Part shown: positions 5,638 to 7,526 of the stretch, in pieces
Layout: each line of letters starts with the position of its first letter
How positions within the stretch are numbered: position 1 is the first letter of the stretch
NCBI GenBank assembly: GCA_964433645.1
Contig: CAYSSK010000136.1
Location: 1-7,526, forward strand
DNA from: Desulfofustis sp964433645
Lineage (GTDB): Bacteria; Desulfobacterota; Desulfobulbia; Desulfobulbales; Desulfocapsaceae
Length of the DNA: 7,526 bases
Direction: 5' to 3'
The notes under the pieces: model-generated
Seen by the model: only the letters and a program-made list of their open reading frames with translations
The model's database searches: none
Told to the model about the DNA's origin: nothing
Position numbers and translations under genes: made by a program

Positions 5638-7061
5638 CCCTCACGCTGCCAGGAGATCAGCACCGCCACCGAAGAAACAGCCGCCGCACAGAGAAACGTG
5701 GTGCGCAATGCCGCGACAAACTGGACGCTTTGTCCCGGATCATAATGCCGTACTTCCGCACCTCCGGTAAACCAGGAAAACCAGGCCGCAAAAACGATGC
5801 CGGCGAACGCCGCACCGAACAGCATGCCGAGGTTGCGCGACGTGGCCAGCAAACCGGCGGTGACGCCCGCATCGTCGTCACCGATCCGGGACAGCAGCGA
5901 AGCGGTATTGGGCGCCAGGAACATCGATTGCCCCATGCCGAGCAGCACCAGCCGGGCGCAGATGGCCGGCAGTGAGGACACGGCATCGATCGTCGCCAAC
6001 GACAGCAGCGCCACGAAACTGATGGCCAGACCGGCTGTGGTCAGGATCCTGCTGCCGAGGCGGTCAAAGAGTATGCCGGAAACCGGAGAAACGACAAACA
6101 GGCTGAGCGGCACCGCCATCATCACCAGTCCGATCAGATTGGCCGGCAGACCGCGCACGAGATCGAGATAAAACGGCAGCAACACCAGCACAACGAAGAG
6201 AGAACCGAACGATACCGCAGCGGTGATCAGGCCGATATGATAATAACTCTTGCCAAACAGGTGCAGCGGCAGAATGGCCGATTTTCGAGTTCGCTCCGCC
6301 AAGACGAACAAAGCTGTCGCCAGCCCCAGCCAAAGTGCCCCGATTATTCTCGTGAACCAGCCGACGGAGGGCAGAAAATGCGCATAGAGGATAAAGGATA
6401 ACACCACGACAGCCCATAACAGCGCTCCCCGGCCATCGACCTGGCGTGCGCTGCGCACGCCGTTGCCGACTCCCGGGATCCTGAACAGATACAGACCGGA
6501 GGCGAGGATGATCAGACTGACCGGCAGGTTGACGAGAAAGATCATGCGCCAGGAGAACCAGCTGATGAGCAGGCCGCTGATCAGCGGCCCGCTCATCAGC
6601 CCGGCGGACGTGGCGATGCCGATCATACCGAGTCCCTTGCCAAGTTCACTGCGCGGGAAAGCGTCTCTGATAATCACCGGGCCTGAGGCCATCATCATTG
6701 CCGCCCCCACTCCTTCCACCAACCTGGCGCCGATCAACAGCCAAAGATTCGGCGCCAGGGCGCAGGCCAGCGATCCGGCACCGAAAACGCCGATGCCGAA
6801 CAGATACACCGTCCCGGTTCCCAGCCGACCGGCAGCCACTCCCCAGAAAAGCAGACTGACGGTTATGGTCAGCAGATAGATCAGCACCACCCACTGGACC
6901 TGGATCAGCGGCACCGAAAACGACCGCATAATCGATGGCAGTGCGACATTGACCATGCTGCTGTCCATGGTGCTCAGAAAGACACCGGCACCGACAAGCA
7001 GAAAAAACCGCCATTTGGCCACGCCCTCCTGATCGGCGGTGATCTGCTTCGTAGCCTTCAT
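5634..7061 (-). CDS. MFS transporter, DHA2 (14-TM, EmrB/QacA-like) family
   Basis: This 475-residue inner-membrane protein is rich in hydrophobic helices. It is probably a proton-coupled exporter of drugs or other small molecules; the substrate cannot be read. TM1 carries the family motif MDSSMVNVALP (32-42, Asp33). Motif B is ARLVEGVGAA (112-121), with Glu116 where Gln is usual. Motif C is SAGLMSGPLISG (152-163). The first motif A (74-85) keeps Gly74, Arg79 and Gly81 but has Gly78 in place of the usual Asp, and lacks the downstream basic residues. The second-half copy GILFDRLGSR (329-338) is intact. Length fits the DHA2 family, although a membrane-fusion partner, if any, is not in view. The ATG is preceded by GGTGAT 9 nt upstream, a match to the 16S tail. 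Its stop (TAA) overlaps the kinase stop by 4 bp, and it is divergent from the VTC gene. A 40-bp palindrome lies within codons 154-167. Confidence 0.92.
   Translation of the reverse strand: MKATKQITADQEGVAKWRFFLLVGAGVFLSTMDSSMVNVALPSIMRSFSVPLIQVQWVVLIYLLTITVSLLFWGVAAGRLGTGTVYLFGIGVFGAGSLACALAPNLWLLIGARLVEGVGAAMMMASGPVIIRDAFPRSELGKGLGMIGIATSAGLMSGPLISGLLISWFSWRMIFLVNLPVSLIILASGLYLFRIPGVGNGVRSARQVDGRGALLWAVVVLSFILYAHFLPSVGWFTRIIGALWLGLATALFVLAERTRKSAILPLHLFGKSYYHIGLITAAVSFGSLFVVLVLLPFYLDLVRGLPANLIGLVMMAVPLSLFVVSPVSGILFDRLGSRILTTAGLAISFVALLSLATIDAVSSLPAICARLVLLGMGQSMFLAPNTASLLSRIGDDDAGVTAGLLATSRNLGMLFGAAFAGIVFAAWFSWFTGGAEVRHYDPGQSVQFVAALRTTFLCAAAVSSVAVLISWQREG
6561..6600. repeat. 40-bp near-perfect palindrome inside the MFS gene
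   Basis: Two 20-nt arms meet at the 6580/6581 centre with no spacer and match at 19 of 20 positions. The single mismatch is A6571 against C6590. In the sense mRNA (minus strand) that pair becomes G-U, so an unbroken stem of about 18 bp with a GAUC loop can form. The region encodes residues 155-167, a pseudo-repeat LMSGP / LISGL / LIS made of three 15-nt units (first two nearly identical). The repeat unit contains the self-complementary core CTGATCAG, which explains how tandem copies give a palindrome. Confidence 0.9.
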
Positions 7062-7225
7062 GGCAGACCCATCACCGGCCGGCCCTTGCGCACCGTATCA
7101 GCCAAAGTTTGTTTCATTTTGATTAAAGTTATGTTAGAGAAAGGGTTTCTATCAACTGAACAGTGCAACCTTTAACCAAACCGTTGCCGCAGAGTCGAAA
7201 ACACCGACCTGCCGCACCCGACGTG
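7062..7225. promoter_or_regulatory. Divergent promoter region between MFS and VTC genes
   Basis: This 164-nt spacer holds an AT-rich core (about 7104-7140) unlike the GC-rich flanks, where promoters for both divergent genes are expected. For the rightward gene TATGTT (7130-7135) with TTTGTT (7108-7113, 16-nt spacing) is a weak candidate. No confident pair is seen leftward. No terminator, RNA gene or riboswitch is recognised. Confidence 0.35.
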
Positions 7226-7526
7226 ATGTCCATGAATGATGCCACGCCCCCGGAGGAACACGAAACAAAATATGTGTTCGCCAACTCCCGTGCCCGCATC
7301 CTGCGCCGCTTTCTGGTGCAACGATGCATACCCGACGGAGACTACGCAGAGGGTCTCGTAGCAAGCATCTATTTCGACAGCAGGCGTTTGGATTTGCTCG
7401 ACGAAAAGCTCAACAGCGACTATTTTAAGGCAAAAGTCCGTTTGCGCTGGTATGCATCCGTCGCTACCGGAGCAGCCTATCCGTCCGTCTTTCTCGAGGT
7501 CAAGCGAAAAGTCGGCAGCGCTCGGC
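7226..7526 (+). CDS. VTC-domain protein (CYTH superfamily, polyphosphate-polymerase-like), N-terminal part
   Basis: The gene is open to the right edge; 100 residues are visible. The fold signature of VTC/triphosphate-tunnel proteins is clear: ETKYVF (13-18, Glu13 and Lys15), SIYFDS (47-52) with a following DEKLNSDYFKAKVRLRWY (59-76) giving Lys68, Lys70, Arg72 and Arg74, then FLEVKRK (89-95) with Glu91 and Lys93. These acidic and basic residues normally point into a tunnel that binds metal and polyphosphate or nucleotide. In yeast the related Vtc4 makes polyphosphate from ATP; bacterial members are poorly characterised and often sit beside CotH or DUF4956 genes, which would lie to the right. 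No signal peptide or membrane segment is visible in this part. No Shine-Dalgarno is seen before ATG 7226; GTG 7223 and ATG 7232 are in frame, and an in-frame stop at 7157-7159 limits extension. Confidence 0.85.
   Translation, partial: MSMNDATPPEEHETKYVFANSRARILRRFLVQRCIPDGDYAEGLVASIYFDSRRLDLLDEKLNSDYFKAKVRLRWYASVATGAAYPSVFLEVKRKVGSAR

Noticed and set aside
6463..6879. 138-codon plus-strand open frame opposite the MFS gene
   Set aside because: It is antisense to TM helices and motif C, has no signature, and no ribosome site stands out.
7129..7364. Two minus-strand frames opposite the VTC gene start
   Set aside because: The plus-strand VTC signature is clear, and these peptides are Arg/Cys-rich without motifs.

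Overview
The window (7,526 nt, fairly GC-rich) reads as ordinary chromosome of a Gram-negative bacterium. The GAF domain type in the sensor kinase and the gene mix (DinG-type helicase, long-chain prenyl synthase, YibQ-type divergent polysaccharide deacetylase) suggest a Desulfobacterota lineage such as the Desulfobulbales. That assignment is an inference from protein style; no marker gene proves it.

Layout. A leftward block (minus strand) runs from about 3650 to 1: a DinG/XPD-type Fe-S helicase (3549 to 1558), a long-chain polyprenyl diphosphate synthase 3 nt downstream (1554 to 571), then, after a 140-nt gap, the N-terminal third of a membrane-anchored divergent polysaccharide deacetylase (430 to the window edge). 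A well-formed sigma70-like promoter (3619-3647) drives this block. Across a 237-nt divergent spacer, a rightward gene (3787-5637) encodes a soluble hybrid histidine kinase of order REC-GAF-HisKA-HATPase. It converges with a leftward 14-TM DHA2-type MFS exporter (7061 to 5634), and the two genes overlap by 4 bp at their stop codons. Divergent from the exporter, a VTC-domain (CYTH-superfamily, polyphosphate-polymerase-like) gene starts at about 7226 and runs off the right edge.

Function. Only the helicase and prenyl synthase look translationally coupled, and they share no obvious pathway: one handles nucleic acid, the other makes the quinone side chain or a related polyprenyl. The kinase, exporter and VTC gene are separate transcription units. 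I do not see a defence system, mobile element, CRISPR array, tRNA or rRNA.

The most unusual DNA feature is a 40-bp near-perfect palindrome with no spacer (6561-6600) inside the exporter gene. It is built from three 15-nt tandem units and is fully paired in the sense mRNA. Other points are a C10 tract near the start of the deacetylase gene, a hexanucleotide repeat filling the helicase promoter spacer, two symmetric sites in the divergent region, and non-consensus residues in the kinase H-box and in exporter motifs A and B. I found no strong evidence for a wholly new biological system here.
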